Of a stretch of DNA of 64,000 nt, positions 22,901 to 37,700 are shown in pieces (position 1 is the first letter of the stretch; each line of letters starts with the position of its first letter). Source of the DNA: Alentia gelatinosa (Eukaryota > Annelida > Polychaeta > Phyllodocida > Polynoidae); assembly GCA_950022655.1 (NCBI GenBank), contig OX465587.1, positions 26,291,716-26,355,715 of the forward strand. Direction: 5' to 3'. Below the pieces are notes generated by a model. It did no database searches, was not told the origin of the DNA, and was given only the letters and a program-made list of their open reading frames with translations. Both the position numbers and the translations under genes were made by a program.

Positions 22901-25900
22901 TGTTTCCCTGGCATTGCCAGTGTCGGGTGTTCGAACCCAGCAATAGGCAGACCATAATTTTATTTTTCAATATTCTCCCCTTAACTGGGACTCGACGAAG
23001 TCGCTAAATATATCCATGATATTTATGAAAGATAGATAAAAGAAGCAAAAGTAACGAAACTGATTTCTTCCTGCTATATTTTGAGCGTACCAATCTCTGA
23101 TCACTTTAAAGTTTGCCAATAATGGATTGATAGCAAACCATTCCTGTTGAGGAAGCATTTGTTTCACACCGTCTCCACCAGGTGGCAAGCCTGTACCATG
23201 ACTTGACCAGTCTCTCCTCACTGGTAGGGTTCCCTACACAGCATGTTGCAGGGATTGCCCTGTAGAGGAATCATATGCATCTTGTCCTGTATAACAAATT
23301 CAGAATACTCTCTTCAGCAATGTTTAGCAAGACACATACTGATATTACATTATCTACCAATGACAAAGGGTTGGAGGGTTTCAATGTGATTTTTCTTGAG
23401 AAATCCTACATTGAAAAACGTCCCTGTGAACTAAATGCTTTTTCATAGAAGTTAATTAATTGCTCTTGAATGCTATTCCAGTGAGGGATTATGATATCAG
23501 TATATGGTAGTATTGTGGAGCAGCTTATAGGACTATTTCTTGGAGTCTAAAAAAGCATAATTGAGACTTTTGTCATGGACTTCATAGGGCTCTATGTTCA
23601 ACTGAGGCCATTGTTTTAAAATGATACAAACATGATCAATTATACATAATTATCATATTTGACCTGAACTTCACAAAGGAAAATGCCATAAACCGTAAAT
23701 AAACTGGGGGAGAGGGTCTTCTAGAGATAAGTGAAAATATGCATGTCAAATATATCCATGATACTTATTACCTACTATATCTAAAAAACTACGATTCTGG
23801 TAGTATCTGCTTCGACTTCTGCCCGCACATAAGGACAGAGTGAATCAGACTTAGGCTTGGAGAGTGAGGGGCCACGAGAGTGAGAATCTCGTGGAGGAAA
23901 ATATTAGAATCTGTTCTTCTTTTTTGTAGATCTATTGGCAGAAATATCTGTTCTCTTATGATTTATTTCGAGCCATGCCCAAATCAATGTTTAGTAGTGT
24001 AGTTTTCTTATCTACTTTTCTCTTGAGAAACCAATGAGATCTCAACTTTCGCTGGTCGCCCCACTTTCAAAACTCCGCTGATTCCCTCCACCCAGCAACA
24101 GCCTAAGTATTTGACCCTATTAGAGCATCTGACTTTGTGGAGTAGTGGGCAGGGTGTTTCCCTGGCAATGCCAGTGTCGGGTGTTCGAACCCAGCAATAG
24201 GCAGACCATAATTTTATTTTTCAATATTCTCCCCTTAACTGGGACTCGACGAAGTCGCTAAATATATCCATGATATTTATGAAAGATAGATAAAAGAAGC
24301 AAAAGGAACCAAACTGACTTGTTCCTGCTATATTTTGAGCGTACCAATCTCTGATCACTTTAAAGTTTGCCTATAATGGATTGATAGCAAACCATTCCTG
24401 TTGAGGAAGCATTTGTTTCACACCGTCTCCACCAGGTGGCAAGCCTGTACCATGACTTGACCAGTCTCTCCTCACTGGTAGGGTTCCCTACACAGCATGT
24501 TGCAGGGATTGCCCTGTAGAGGAATCATGTGCATCTTGTCCTGTATAACAAATTCAGAATACTCTCATCAGCAATGTTTAGCAAGACACATACTGGTATT
24601 ACATTATCTACCAAGAACAAAGGGTTGGAGGGTTTCAATGTGATTTTTCTTGAGAAATCCTACATTGAAAAACGTCCCTGTGAACTAAATGCTTTTTCAT
24701 AGAGGTAAATTAATTGCTCTTGAATGCTATTCCAGTGAGGGATTATGATATCAGTATATGGTAGTATTGTGGAGCAGCTTATAGGACTATTTCTTGGATT
24801 CTAAAAAAGCATAATTGAGACTTATGTCATGGACTTCATAGGGCTCTATGTTCAAGTGAGGCCATTGTTTTAAAATGATACAAACATGATCAATTTTACA
24901 TAATTATCATATTTGACCTGAACTTCACCAAGGAAAATGCCATAAATCGTAAATAAACTGGGGGAGAGGGTCTTCTAGAGATAAGTGAAAATATGCATGT
25001 CAAATATATCCATGATACTTATTACCTACTATATCTAAAAAACTATGATTCTGGTAGTATCTGCTTGGACTTCTGCCCGCACATAACGACAGAGTGAACC
25101 AGACTTAGGCTTGGAGAGTGAGGGGCCACCAGAGTGAGAATCTCGTGGAGGAAAATATTAGAATCTGTTCTTCTTTTTTGTAGATCTATTGGCAGAAATA
25201 TCTTTTCTCTTATGATTTATTTCGAGCCATGCCCAAATCAATGTTTAGTAGTGTAGTTTTCTTATCTACTTTTCTCTTGAGAAACCAATGAGATCTCAAC
25301 TTTCGCTGGTCGCCCCACTTTCAAAACTCCGCTGATTCCCTCCACCCAGCAACACCCTAAGTATTTGACCCTATTAGAGCATCTGACTTTGTGGAGTAGT
25401 CGGTAGGGTGTTTCCCTGGCAATGCCAGTGTCGGGTGTTCGAACCCAGCAATAGGCAGACCATAATTTTATTTTTCAATATTCTCCCCTTAACTGGGACT
25501 CGACGAAGTCGCTAAATATATCCATGATATTTATGAAAGATAGATAAAAGAAGCAAAAGGAACCAAACTGATTTGTTCCTGCTATATTTTGAGCGTACCA
25601 ATCTCTGATCACTTTAAAGTTTGCCTATAATGGATTGATAGCAAACCATTCCTGTTGAGGAAGCATTTGTTTCACACCGTCTCCACCAGGTGGCAAGCCT
25701 GTACCATGACTTGACCAGTCTCTCCTCACTGGTAGGGTTCCCTACACAGCATGTTGCAGGGATTGCCCTGTAGAGGAATCATGTGCATCTTGTCCTGTAT
25801 AACAAATTCAGAATACTCTCATCAGCAATGTTTAGCAAGACACATACTGGTATTACATTATCTACCAAGAACAAAGGGTTGGAGGGTTTCAATGTGATTT

Positions 25901-28050
25901 TTCTTGAGAAATCCTACATTGAAAAACGTCCCTGTGAACTAAATGCTTTTTCATAGAGGTAAATTAATTGCTCTTGAATGCTATTCCAGTGAGGGATTAT
26001 GATATCAGTATATGGTAGTATTGTGGAGCAGCTTATAGGACTATTTCTTGGATTCTAAAAAAGCATAATTGAGACTTATGTCATGGACTTCATAGGGCTC
26101 TATGTTCAAGTGAGGCCATTGTTTTAAAATGATACAAACATGATCAATTATACATAATTATCATATTTGACCTGAACTTCACCAAGGAAAATGCCATAAA
26201 TCGTAAATAAACTGGGGGAGAGGGTCTTCTAGAGATAAGTGAAAATATGCATGTCAAATATATCCATGATACTTATTACCTACTATATCTAAAAAACTAT
26301 GATTCTGGTAGTATCTGCTTGGACTTCTACCCGCACATAAGGACAGAGTGAACCAGACTTAGGCTTGGAGAGTGAGGGGCCACCAGAGTGAGAATCTCGT
26401 GGAGGAAAATATTAGAATCTGTTCTTCTTTTTTGTAGATCTATTGGCAGAAATATCTTTTCTCTTATGATTTATTTCGAGCCATGCCCAAATCAATGTTT
26501 AGTAGTGTAGTTTTCTTATCTACTTTTCTCTTGAGAAACCAATGAGATCTCAACTTTCGCTGGTCGCCCCACTTTCAAAACTCCGCTGATTCCCTCCACC
26601 CAGCAACAGCCTAAGTATTTGACCCTTTTAGAGCATCTGACTTTGTGGAGTAGTCGGTAGGGTGTTTCCCTGGCAATGCCAGTGTCGGGTGTTCGAACCC
26701 AGCAATAGGCAGACTATAATTTTATTTTTCAATATTCTCCCCTTAACTGGGACTCGACGAAGTCGCTAAATATATCCATGATATTTATGAAAGATAGATA
26801 AAAGAAGCAAAAGGAACCAAACTGACTTGTTCCTGCTATATTTTGAGCGTACCAATCTCTGATCACTTTAAAGTTTGCCTATAATGGATTGATAGCAAAC
26901 CATTCCTGTTGAGGAAGCATTTGTTTCACACCGTCTCCACCAGGTGGCAAGCCTGTACCATGACTTGACCAGTCTCTCCTCACTGGTAGGGTTCCCTACA
27001 CAGCATGTTGCAGGGATTGCCCTGTAGAGGAATCATGTGCATCTTGTCCTGTATAACAAATTCAGAATACTCTCATCAGCAATGTTTAGCAAGACACATA
27101 CTGGTATTACATTATCTACCAAGAACAAAGGGTTGGAGGGTTTCAATGTGATTTTTCTTGAGAAATCCTACATTGAAAAACGTCCCTGTGAACTAAATGC
27201 TTTTTCATAGAGGTAAATTAATTGCTCTTGAATGCTATTCCAGTGAGGGATTATGATATCAGTATATGGTAGTATTGTGGAGCAGCTTATAGGACTATTT
27301 CTTGGAGTCTAAAAAAGCATAATTGAGACTTATGTCATGGACTTCATAGGGCTCTATGTTCAAGTGAGGCCATTGTTTTAAAATGATACAAACATGATCA
27401 ATTATACATAATTATCATATTTGACCTGAACTTCACAAAGGAAAATGCCATAAATCGTAAATAAACTGGGGGAGAGGGTCTTCTAGACATAAGTGAAAAT
27501 ATGCATGTCAAATATATCCATGATACTTATTACCTACTATATCTAAAAAACTACGATTCTGGTAGTATCTGCTTGGACTTCTGCCCGCACATAAGGACAG
27601 AGTGAATCAGACTTAGGCTTGAAGAGTGAGGGGCCACCAGAGTGAGAATCTCGTGGAGGAAAATATTAGAATCTGTTCTTCTTTTTTGTAGATCTATTGG
27701 CAGAAATATCTGTTCTCTTATGATTTATTTCGAGCCATGCCCAAATCAATTTTTGGTAGCGTAGTTTTCTTATCTACTTTTCTCGTGAGAAACCAATGAG
27801 ATCTCAACTTTCGCTGGTCGCCCCACTTTCAAAACTCCGCTGATTCCCTCCACCCAGCAACACCCTAAGTATTTGACCCTATTAGAGCATCTGACTTTGT
27901 GGAGTAGTGGGCAGAGTGTTTCCCTGCCATTGCCAGTGTCGGGTGTTCGAACCCAGCAATAGGCAGACCATAATTTTATTTTTCAATATTCTCCCCTTAA
28001 CTGGGACTCGACGAAGTCGCTAAATATATCCATGATATTTATGAAAGATA
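20000..28050 (+). repeat. Four-monomer-offset duplication (20.0-23.0 kb and 25.0-28.0 kb)
   Basis: Rare variants recur 5016-5017 bp apart: CATAACGACAG (20067, 25084), TTCTACCCGC (21310, 26327), CTAGACATAAG (22468, 27484), TTGAAGAGTG (22603, 27620) and TTTTTGGTAGCG (22735, 27754). This is a higher-order unit of four monomers over this stretch. Ends were set by eye. Confidence 0.75.
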
Positions 28051-28780
28051 GATAAAAGAAGCAAAAGGAACCAAACTGATTTGTTCCTGCTATATTTTGA
28101 GCGTACCAATCTCTGATCACTTTAAAGTTTGCCAATAATGGATTGATAGCAAACCATTCCTGTTGAGGAAGCATTTGTTTCACACCGTCTCCACCAGGTG
28201 GCAAGCCTGTACCATGACTTGACCAGTCTCTCCTCACTGGTAGGGTTCCCTACACAGCATGTTGCAGGGTTTGCCCTGTAGAGTAATCATGTGCATCTTG
28301 TCCTGTATAACAAATTCAGAATACTCTCATCAGCAATGTTTAGCAAGACACATACTGATATTACATTATCTACCAATGACAAAGGGTTGGAGGGTTTCAA
28401 TGTGATTTTTCTTGAGAAATCCTACATTGAAAAACGTCCCTGTGAACTAAATGCTTTTTCATAGAGGTAAATTAATTGCTCTTGAATGCTATTCCAGTGA
28501 GGGATTATGATATCAGTATATGGTAGTATTGTGGAGCAGCTTATAGGACTATTTCTTGGAGTCTAAAAAAGCATAATTGAGACTTTTGTCATGGACTTCA
28601 TAGGGCTCTATGTTCAACTGAGGCCATTGTTTTAAAATGATACAAACATGATCAATTATACATAATTATCATATTTGACCTAACTTCACAAAGGAAAATG
28701 CCATAAATCGTAAATAAACTGGGGGAGAGGGTCTTCTAGAGATAAGCAAAAATATGCATGTCAAATATATCCATGATACT

Positions 28781-31700
28781 TATTACCTACTATATCTAGA
28801 AAACTACGATTCTGGTAGTATCTGCTTGGACTTCTGCCCGCACATAAGGACAGAGTGAATCAGCCTTAGGCTTGGAGAGTGAGGGGCCACGAGAGTGAGA
28901 ATCTCGTGGAGGAAAATATTAGAATCTGTTCTTCTTTTTTGTAGATCTATTGGCAGAAATATCTGTTCTCTTATGATTTATTTTCGAGCCATGCTGAAAT
29001 CAATGTCAAGTAGTGTAGTTTTCTTATCTACTTTTCTCGTGAGAAACCAATGAGATCTCAACTTTCGCTGGTCGCCCCACTTTGAAAACTCTGCTGATTC
29101 CCTCCACCCAGCAACAGCCTAAGTATTTGACCCTATTAGAGCATCTGACTTTGTGGAGTAGTGGGCAGGGTGTTTCCCTGGCAATGCGAGTGTCGGGTGT
29201 TTGAATACAGCAATAGGCAGCCCATAATTTTATTTTTCAATATTCTCCCCTTAACTCGGACTCAACGAAGTCGCTAAATATATCTATGATATTTATGAAA
29301 GATAGATAAAAGAAGCAAAAGGAACGAAACTGATTTGTTCCTGCTATATTTTGAGCGTACCAATCTCTGATCACTTTAAAGTTTGCCTATAATGGATTGA
29401 TAGCAAACTATTCCTGGTGAGGAAGCATTTGTTTCACACCGTCTCCACCAGGTGGCAAGCCTGTACCATGACTTGACCTGTCTCTCCTCACTGGTAGGGT
29501 TCCCTACATAGCATGTTGCAGGGATTGTCCTGTAGAGGAATCATGTGCATCTTGTCCTGTATAACAAATTCAGAATACTCTCATCAGCAATGTTTAGCAA
29601 GACACATACTGATATTACATTATCTACCAATGACAAAGGGTTGGAGGGTTTCAATGTGATTTTTCTTGAGAAATCTTACATTGAAAAACGTCCCTGTGAA
29701 CTAAATGCTTTTTCATAGAGGTAAATTAATTGCTCTTGAATGCTATTCCAGTGAGGGATTATGATATCAGTATATGGTAGTATTGTGGAGCAGCTTATAG
29801 GACTATTTCTTGGAGTCTAAAAAAGCATAATTGAGACTTATGTCATGGACTTCATAGGGCTCTATGTTCAAGTGAGGCCATTGTTTTAAAATGATACAAA
29901 CATGATCAATTATACATAATTATCATATTTGACCTGAACTTCACAAAGGAAAATGCCATAAATCGTAAATAAACTGGGGGAGAGGGTCTTCTAGACATAA
30001 GTGAAAATATGCATGTCAAATATATCCATGATACTTATTACCTACTATATCTAAAAAACTACGATTCTGGTAGTATCTGCTTGGACTTCTGCCCGCACAT
30101 AAGGACAGAGTGAATCAGACTTAGGCTTGAAGAGTGAGGGGCCACGAGAGTGAGAATCTCGTGGAGGAAAATATTAGAATCTGTTCTTCTTTTTTGTAGA
30201 TCTATTGGCAGAAATATCTGTTCTCTTATGATTAATTTCGAGCCATGCCCAAATCAATTTTTGGTAGCGTAGTTTTCTTATCTACTTTTCTCGTGAGAAA
30301 CCAATGAGATCTCAACTTTCGCTGGTCGCCCCACTTTGAAAACTCCGCTGATTCCCTCCACCCAGCAACAGCCTAAGTATTTGACCCTTTTAGAGCATCT
30401 GACTTTGTGGAGTAGTGGGCAGGGTGTTTCCCTGGCAATGCCAGTGTCGGGTGTTCGAACCCAGCAATAGGCAGACCATAATTTTATTTTTCAATATTCT
30501 CCCCTTAACTGGGACTCGACGAAGTCGCTAAATATATCCATGATATTTATGAAAGATAGATAAAAGAAGCAAAAGTAACGAAACTGATTTGTTCCTGCTA
30601 TATTTTGAGCGTACCAATCTCTGATCACTTTAAAGTTTGCCAATAATGGATTGATAGCAAACCATTCCTGTTGAGGAAGCATTTGTTTCACACCGTCTCC
30701 ACCAGGTGGCAAGCCTGTACCATGACTTGACCAGTCTCTCCTCACTGGTAGGGTTCCCTACACAGCATGTTGCAGGGTTTGCCCTGTAGAGTAATCATGT
30801 GCATCTTGTCCTGTATAACAAATTCAGAATACTCTCATCAGCAATGTTTAGCAAGACACATACTGATATTACATTATCTACCAATGACAAAGGGTTGGAG
30901 GGTTTCAATGTGATTTTTCTTGAGAAATCCTACATTGAACAACGTCCCTGTGAACTAAATGCTTTTTCATAGAGGTAAATTAATTGCTCTTGAATGCTAT
31001 TCCAGTGAGGGATTATGATATCAGTATATGGTAGTATTGTGGAGCAGCTTATAGGACTATTTCTTGGAGTCTAAAAAAGCATAATTGAGACTTTTGTCAT
31101 GGACTTCATAGGGCTCTATGTTCAACTGAGGCCATTGTTTTAAAATGATACAAACATGATCAATTATACATAATTATCATATTTGACCTAACTTCAAAAA
31201 GGAAAATGCCATAAATCGTAAATAAACTGGGGGAGAGGGTCTTCTAGAGATAAGCGAAAATATGCATGTCAAATATATCCATGATATTTATTACCTACTA
31301 TATCTAAAAAACTACGATTCTGGTAGTATCTGCTTGGACTTCTGCCCGCACATAAGGACAGAGTGAATCAGCCTTAGGCTTGGAGAGTGAGGGGCCACGA
31401 GAGTGAGAATCTCGTGGAGGAAAATATTAGAATCTGTTCTTCTTTTTTGTAGATCTATTGGCAGAAATATCTGTTCTCTTATGATTTATTTTCGAGCCAT
31501 GCTGAAATCAATGTCAAGTAGTGTAGTTTTCTTATCTACTTTTCTCGTGAGAAACCAATGAGATCTCAACTTTCGCTGGTCGCCCCACTTTGAAAACTCT
31601 GCTGATTCCCTCCACCCAGCAACAGCCTAAGTAGTTGACCCTATTAGAGCATCTGACTTTGTGGAGTAGTGGGCAGGGTGTTTCCCTGGCAATGCGAGTG

Positions 31701-34700
31701 TCGGGTGTTCGAACTCAGCAATAGGCAGCCCATAATTTTATTTTTCAATATTCTCCCCTTTACTCGGACTCGATGAGGTCGCTTTATATATCCATGATAT
31801 TTATGAAAGATAGATAAAAGAAGCAAAAGGAACCAAACTGATTTGTTCCTGCTATATTTTGAGCGTACCAATCTCTGATCACTTTAAAGTTTGCCTATAA
31901 TGGATTGATAGTAAACCATTCCTGTTGAGGAAGCATTTGTTTCACACCGTCTCCACCAGGTGGCAAGCCTGTACCATGACTTGACCAGTCTCTCCTCACT
32001 GGTAGGGTTCCCTACACAGCATGTTGCAGGGTTTGCCCTGTAGAGTAATCATGTGCATCTTGTCCTGTATAACAAATTCAGAATACTCTCATCAGCAATG
32101 TTTAGCAAGACACATACTGATATTACATTATCTACCAATGACAAAGGGTTGGAGGGTTTCAATGTGATTTTTCTTGAGAAATCCTACATTGAACAACGTC
32201 CCTGTGAACTAAATGCTTTTTCATAGAGGTAAATTAATTGCTCTTGAATGCTATTCCAGTGAGGGATTATGATATCAGTATATGGTAGTATTGTGGAGCA
32301 GCTTATAGGACTATTTCTTGGAGTCTAAAAAAGCATAATTGAGACTTTTGTCATGGACTTCATAGGGCTCTATGTTCAAGTGAGGCCATTGTTTTAAAAT
32401 GATACAAACATGATCAATTATACATAATTATCATATTTGACCTAACTTCACAAAGGAAAATGCCATAAATCGTAAATAAACTGGGGGAGAGGGTCTTCTA
32501 GAGATAAGCGAAAATATGCATGTCAAATATATCCATGATACTTATTACCTACTATATCTAGAAAACTACGATTCTGGTAGTATCTGCTTGGACTTCTGCC
32601 CGCACATAAGGACAGAGTGAATCAGCCTTAGGCTTGGAGAGTGAGGGGCAACGAGAGTGAGAATCTCGTGGAGGAAAATATTAGAATCTGTTCTTCTTTT
32701 TTGTAGATCTATTGGCAGAAATATCTGTTCTCTTATGATTTATTTTCGAGCCATGCTGAAATCAATGTCAAGTAGTGTAGTTTTCTTATCTACTTTTCTC
32801 GTGAGAAACCAATGAGATCTCAACTTTCGCTGGTCGCCCCACTTTGAAAACTCTGCTGATTCCCTCCACCCAGCAACAGCCTAAGTATTTGACCCTATTA
32901 GAGCATCTGACTTTGTGGAGTAGTGGGCAGGGTGTTTCCCTGGCAATGCGAGTGTCGGGTGTTCGAACTCAGCAATAGGCAGCCCATAATTTTATTTTTC
33001 AATATTCTCCCCTTTACTCGGACTAGATGAGGTCGCTTTATATATCCATGATATTTATGAAAGATAGATAAAAGAAGCAAAAGGAACCAAACTGATTTGT
33101 TCCTGCTATATTTTGAGCGTACCAATCTCTGATCACTTTAAAGTTTGCCTATAATGGATTGATAGTAAACCATTCCTGTTGAGGAAGCATTTGTTTCACA
33201 CCGTCTCCACCAGGTGGCAAGCCTGTACCATGACTTGACCAGTCTCTCCTCACTGGTAGGGTTCCCTACACAGCATGTTGCAGGGTTTGCCCTGTAGAGG
33301 AATCATGTGCATCTTGTCCTGTATAACAAATTCAGAATACTCTCATCAGCAATGTTTAGCAAGACACATACTGATATTACATTATCTACCAAGAACAAAG
33401 GGTTGGAGGGTTTCAATGTGATTTTTCTTGAGAAATCCTACATTGAAAAACGTCCCTGTGAACTAAATGCTTTTTCATAGAAGTTAATTAATTGCTCTTG
33501 AATGCTATTCCAGTGAGGGATTATGATATCAGTATATGGTTGTATTGTGGAGCAGCTTATAGGACTATTTCTTTGATTCTAAAAAAGCATAATTGAGACT
33601 TTTGTCATGGACTTCATAGGGCTCTATGTTCAACTGAGGCCATTGTTTTCAAATGATACAAACATGATCAATTATACATAATTATCATATTTGACCTAAC
33701 TTCACAAAGGAAAATGCCATAAATCGTAAATAAACTGGGGGAGAGGGTCTTCTAGAGATAAGCGAAAATATGCATGTCAAATATATCCATGATATTTATT
33801 ACCTACTATATCTAGAAAACTACGATTCTGGTAGTATCTGCTTGGACTTCTGCCCGCACATAAGGACAGAGTGAATTAGCCTTAGGCTTGGAGAGTGAGG
33901 GGCCACGAGAGTGAGAATCTCGTGGAGGAAAATATTAGAATCTGTTCTTCTTTTTTGTAGATCTATTGGCAGAAATATCTGTTCTCTTATGATTTATTTT
34001 CGAGCCATGCTGAAATCAATGTCAAGTAGTGTAGTTTTCTTATCTACTTTTCTCGTGAGAAACCAATGAGATCTCAACTTTCGCTGGTCGCCCCACTTTG
34101 AAAACTCTGCTGATTCCCTCCACCCAGCAACAGCCTAAGTATTTGACCCTATTAGAGCATCTGACTTTGTGGAGTAGTGGGCAGGGTGTTTCCCTGGCAA
34201 TGCGAGTGTCGGGTGTTTGAATACAGCAATAGGCAGCCCATAATTTTATTTTTCAATATTCTCCCCTTAACTCGGACTCAACGAAGTCGCTAAATATATC
34301 TATGATATTTATGAAAGATAGATAAAAGAAGCAAAAGGAACGAAACTGATTTGTTCCTGCTATATTTTGAGCGTACCAATCTCTGATCACTTTAAAGTTT
34401 GCCTATAATGGATTGATAGCAAACTATTCCTGGTGAGGAAGCATTTGTTTCACACCGTCTCCACCAGGTGGCAAGCCTGTACCATGACTTGACCTGTCTC
34501 TCCTCACTGGTAGGGTTCCCTACATAGCATGTTGCAGGGATTGTCCTGTAGAGGAATCATGTGCATCTTGTCCTGTATAACAAATTCAGAATACTCTCAT
34601 CAGCAATGTTTAGCAAGACACATACTGATATTACATTATCTACCAATGACAAAGGGTTGGAGGGTTTCAATGTGATTTTTCTTGAGAAATCTTACATTGA

Positions 34701-37700
34701 AAAACGTCCCTGTGAACTAAATGCTTTTTCATAGAGGTAAATTAATTGCTCTTGAATGCTATTCCAGTGAGGGATTATGATATCAGTATATGGTAGTATT
34801 GTGGAGCAGCTTATAGGACTATTTCTTGGAGTCTAAAAAAGCATAATTGAGACTTATGTCATGGACTTCATAGGGCTCTATGTTCAAGTGAGGCCATTGT
34901 TTTAAAATGATACAAACATGATCAATTATACATAATTATCATATTTGACCTGAACTTCACAAAGGAAAATGCCATAAATCGTAAATAAACTGGGGGAGAG
35001 GGTCTTCTAGACATAAGTGAAAATATGCATGTCAAATATATCCATGATACTTATTACCTACTATATCTAAAAAACTACGATTCTGGTAGTATCTGCTTGG
35101 ACTTCTGCCCGCACATAAGGACAGAGTGAATCAGACTTAGGCTTGAAGAGTGAGGGGCCACGAGAGTGAGAATCTCGTGGAGGAAAATATTAGAATCTGT
35201 TCTTCTTTTTTGTAGATCTATTGGCAGAAATATCTGTTCTCTTATGATTAATTTCGAGCCATGCCCAAATCAATTTTTGGTAGCGTAGTTTTCTTATCTA
35301 CTTTTCTCGTGAGAAACCAATGAGATCTCAACTTTCGCTGGTCGCCCCACTTTGAAAACTCCGCTGATTCCCTCCACCCAGCAACAGCCTAAGTATTTGA
35401 CCCTTTTAGAGCATCTGACTTTGTGGAGTAGTGGGCAGGGTGTTTCCCTGGCAATGCCAGTGTCGGGTGTTCGAACCCAGCAATAGGCAGACCATAATTT
35501 TATTTTTCAATATTCTCCCCTTAACTGGGACTCGACGAAGTCGCTAAATATATCCATGATATTTATGAAAGATAGATAAAAGAAGCAAAAGTAACGAAAC
35601 TGATTTGTTCCTGCTATATTTTGAGCGTACCAATCTCTGATCACTTTAAAGTTTGCCAATAATGGATTGATAGCAAACCATTCCTGTTGAGGAAGCATTT
35701 GTTTCACACCGTCTCCACCAGGTGGCAAGCCTGTACCATGACTTGACCAGTCTCTCCTCACTGGTAGGGTTCCCTACACAGCATGTTGCAGGGTTTGCCC
35801 TGTAGAGTAATCATGTGCATCTTGTCCTGTATAACAAATTCAGAATACTCTCATCAGCAATGTTTAGCAAGACACATACTGATATTACATTATCTACCAA
35901 TGACAAAGGGTTGGAGGGTTTCAATGTGATTTTTCTTGAGAAATCCTACATTGAACAACGTCCCTGTGAACTAAATGCTTTTTCATAGAGGTAAATTAAT
36001 TGCTCTTGAATGCTATTCCAGTGAGGGATTATGATATCAGTATATGGTAGTATTGTGGAGCAGCTTATAGGACTATTTCTTGGAGTCTAAAAAAGCATAA
36101 TTGAGACTTTTGTCATGGACTTCATAGGGCTCTATGTTCAACTGAGGCCATTGTTTTAAAATGATACAAACATGATCAATTATACATAATTATCATATTT
36201 GACCTAACTTCACAAAGGAAAATGCCATAAATCGTAAATAAACTGGGGGAGAGGGTCTTCTAGAGATAAGCGAAAATATGCATGTCAAATATATCCATGA
36301 TATTTATTACCTACTATATCTAGAAAACTACGATTCTGGTAGTATCTGCTTGGACTTCTGCCCGCACATAAGGACAGAGTGAATCAGCCTTAGGCTTGGA
36401 GAGTGAGGGGCCACGAGAGTGAGAATCTCGTGGAGGAAAATATTAGAATCTGTTCTTCTTTTTTGTAGATCTATTGGCAGAAATATCTGTTCTCTTATGA
36501 TTTATTTTCGAGCCATGCTGAAATCAATGTCAAGTAGTGTAGTTTTCTTATCTACTTTTCTCGTGAGAAACCAATGAGATCTCAACTTTCGCTGGTCGCC
36601 CCACTTTGAAAACTCTGCTGATTCCCTCCACCCAGCAACAGCCTAAGTAGTTGACCCTATTAGAGCATCTGACTTTGTGGAGTAGTGGGCAGGGTGTTTC
36701 CCTGGCAATGCGAGTGTCGGGTGTTCGAACTCAGCAATAGGCAGCCCATAATTTTATTTTTCAATATTCTCCCCTTTACTCGGACTCGATGAGGTCGCTT
36801 TATATATCCATGATATTTATGAAAGATAGATAAAAGAAGCAAAAGGAACCAAACTGATTTGTTCCTGCTATATTTTGAGCGTACCAATCTCTGATCACTT
36901 TAAAGTTTGCCTATAATGGATTGATAGTAAACCATTCCTGTTGAGGAAGCATTTGTTTCACACCGTCTCCACCAGGTGGCAAGCCTGTACCATGACTTGA
37001 CCAGTCTCTCCTCACTGGTAGGGTTCCCTACACAGCATGTTGCAGGGTTTGCCCTGTAGAGTAATCATGTGCATCTTGTCCTGTATAACAAATTCAGAAT
37101 ACTCTCATCAGCAATGTTTAGCAAGACACATACTGATATTACATTATCTACCAATGACAAAGGGTTGGAGGGTTTCAATGTGATTTTTCTTGAGAAATCC
37201 TACATTGAACAACGTCCCTGTGAACTAAATGCTTTTTCATAGAGGTAAATTAATTGCTCTTGAATGCTATTCCAGTGAGGGATTATGATATCAGTATATG
37301 GTAGTATTGTGGAGCAGCTTATAGGACTATTTCTTGGAGTCTAAAAAAGCATAATTGAGACTTTTGTCATGGACTTCATAGGGCTCTATGTTCAACTGAG
37401 GCCATTGTTTTAAAATGATACAAACATGATCAATTATACATAATTATCATATTTGACCTAACTTCACAAAGGAAAATGCCATAAATCGTAAATAAACTGG
37501 GGGAGAGGGTCTTCTAGAGATAAGCGAAAATATGCATGTCAAATATATCCATGATACTTATTACCTACTATATCTAAAAAACTACGATTCTGGTAGTATC
37601 TGCTTGGACTTCTGCCCGCACATAAGGACAGAGTGAACCAGACTTAGGCTTGGAGAGTGAGGGGCCACCAGAGTGAGAATCTCGTGGAGGAAAATATTAG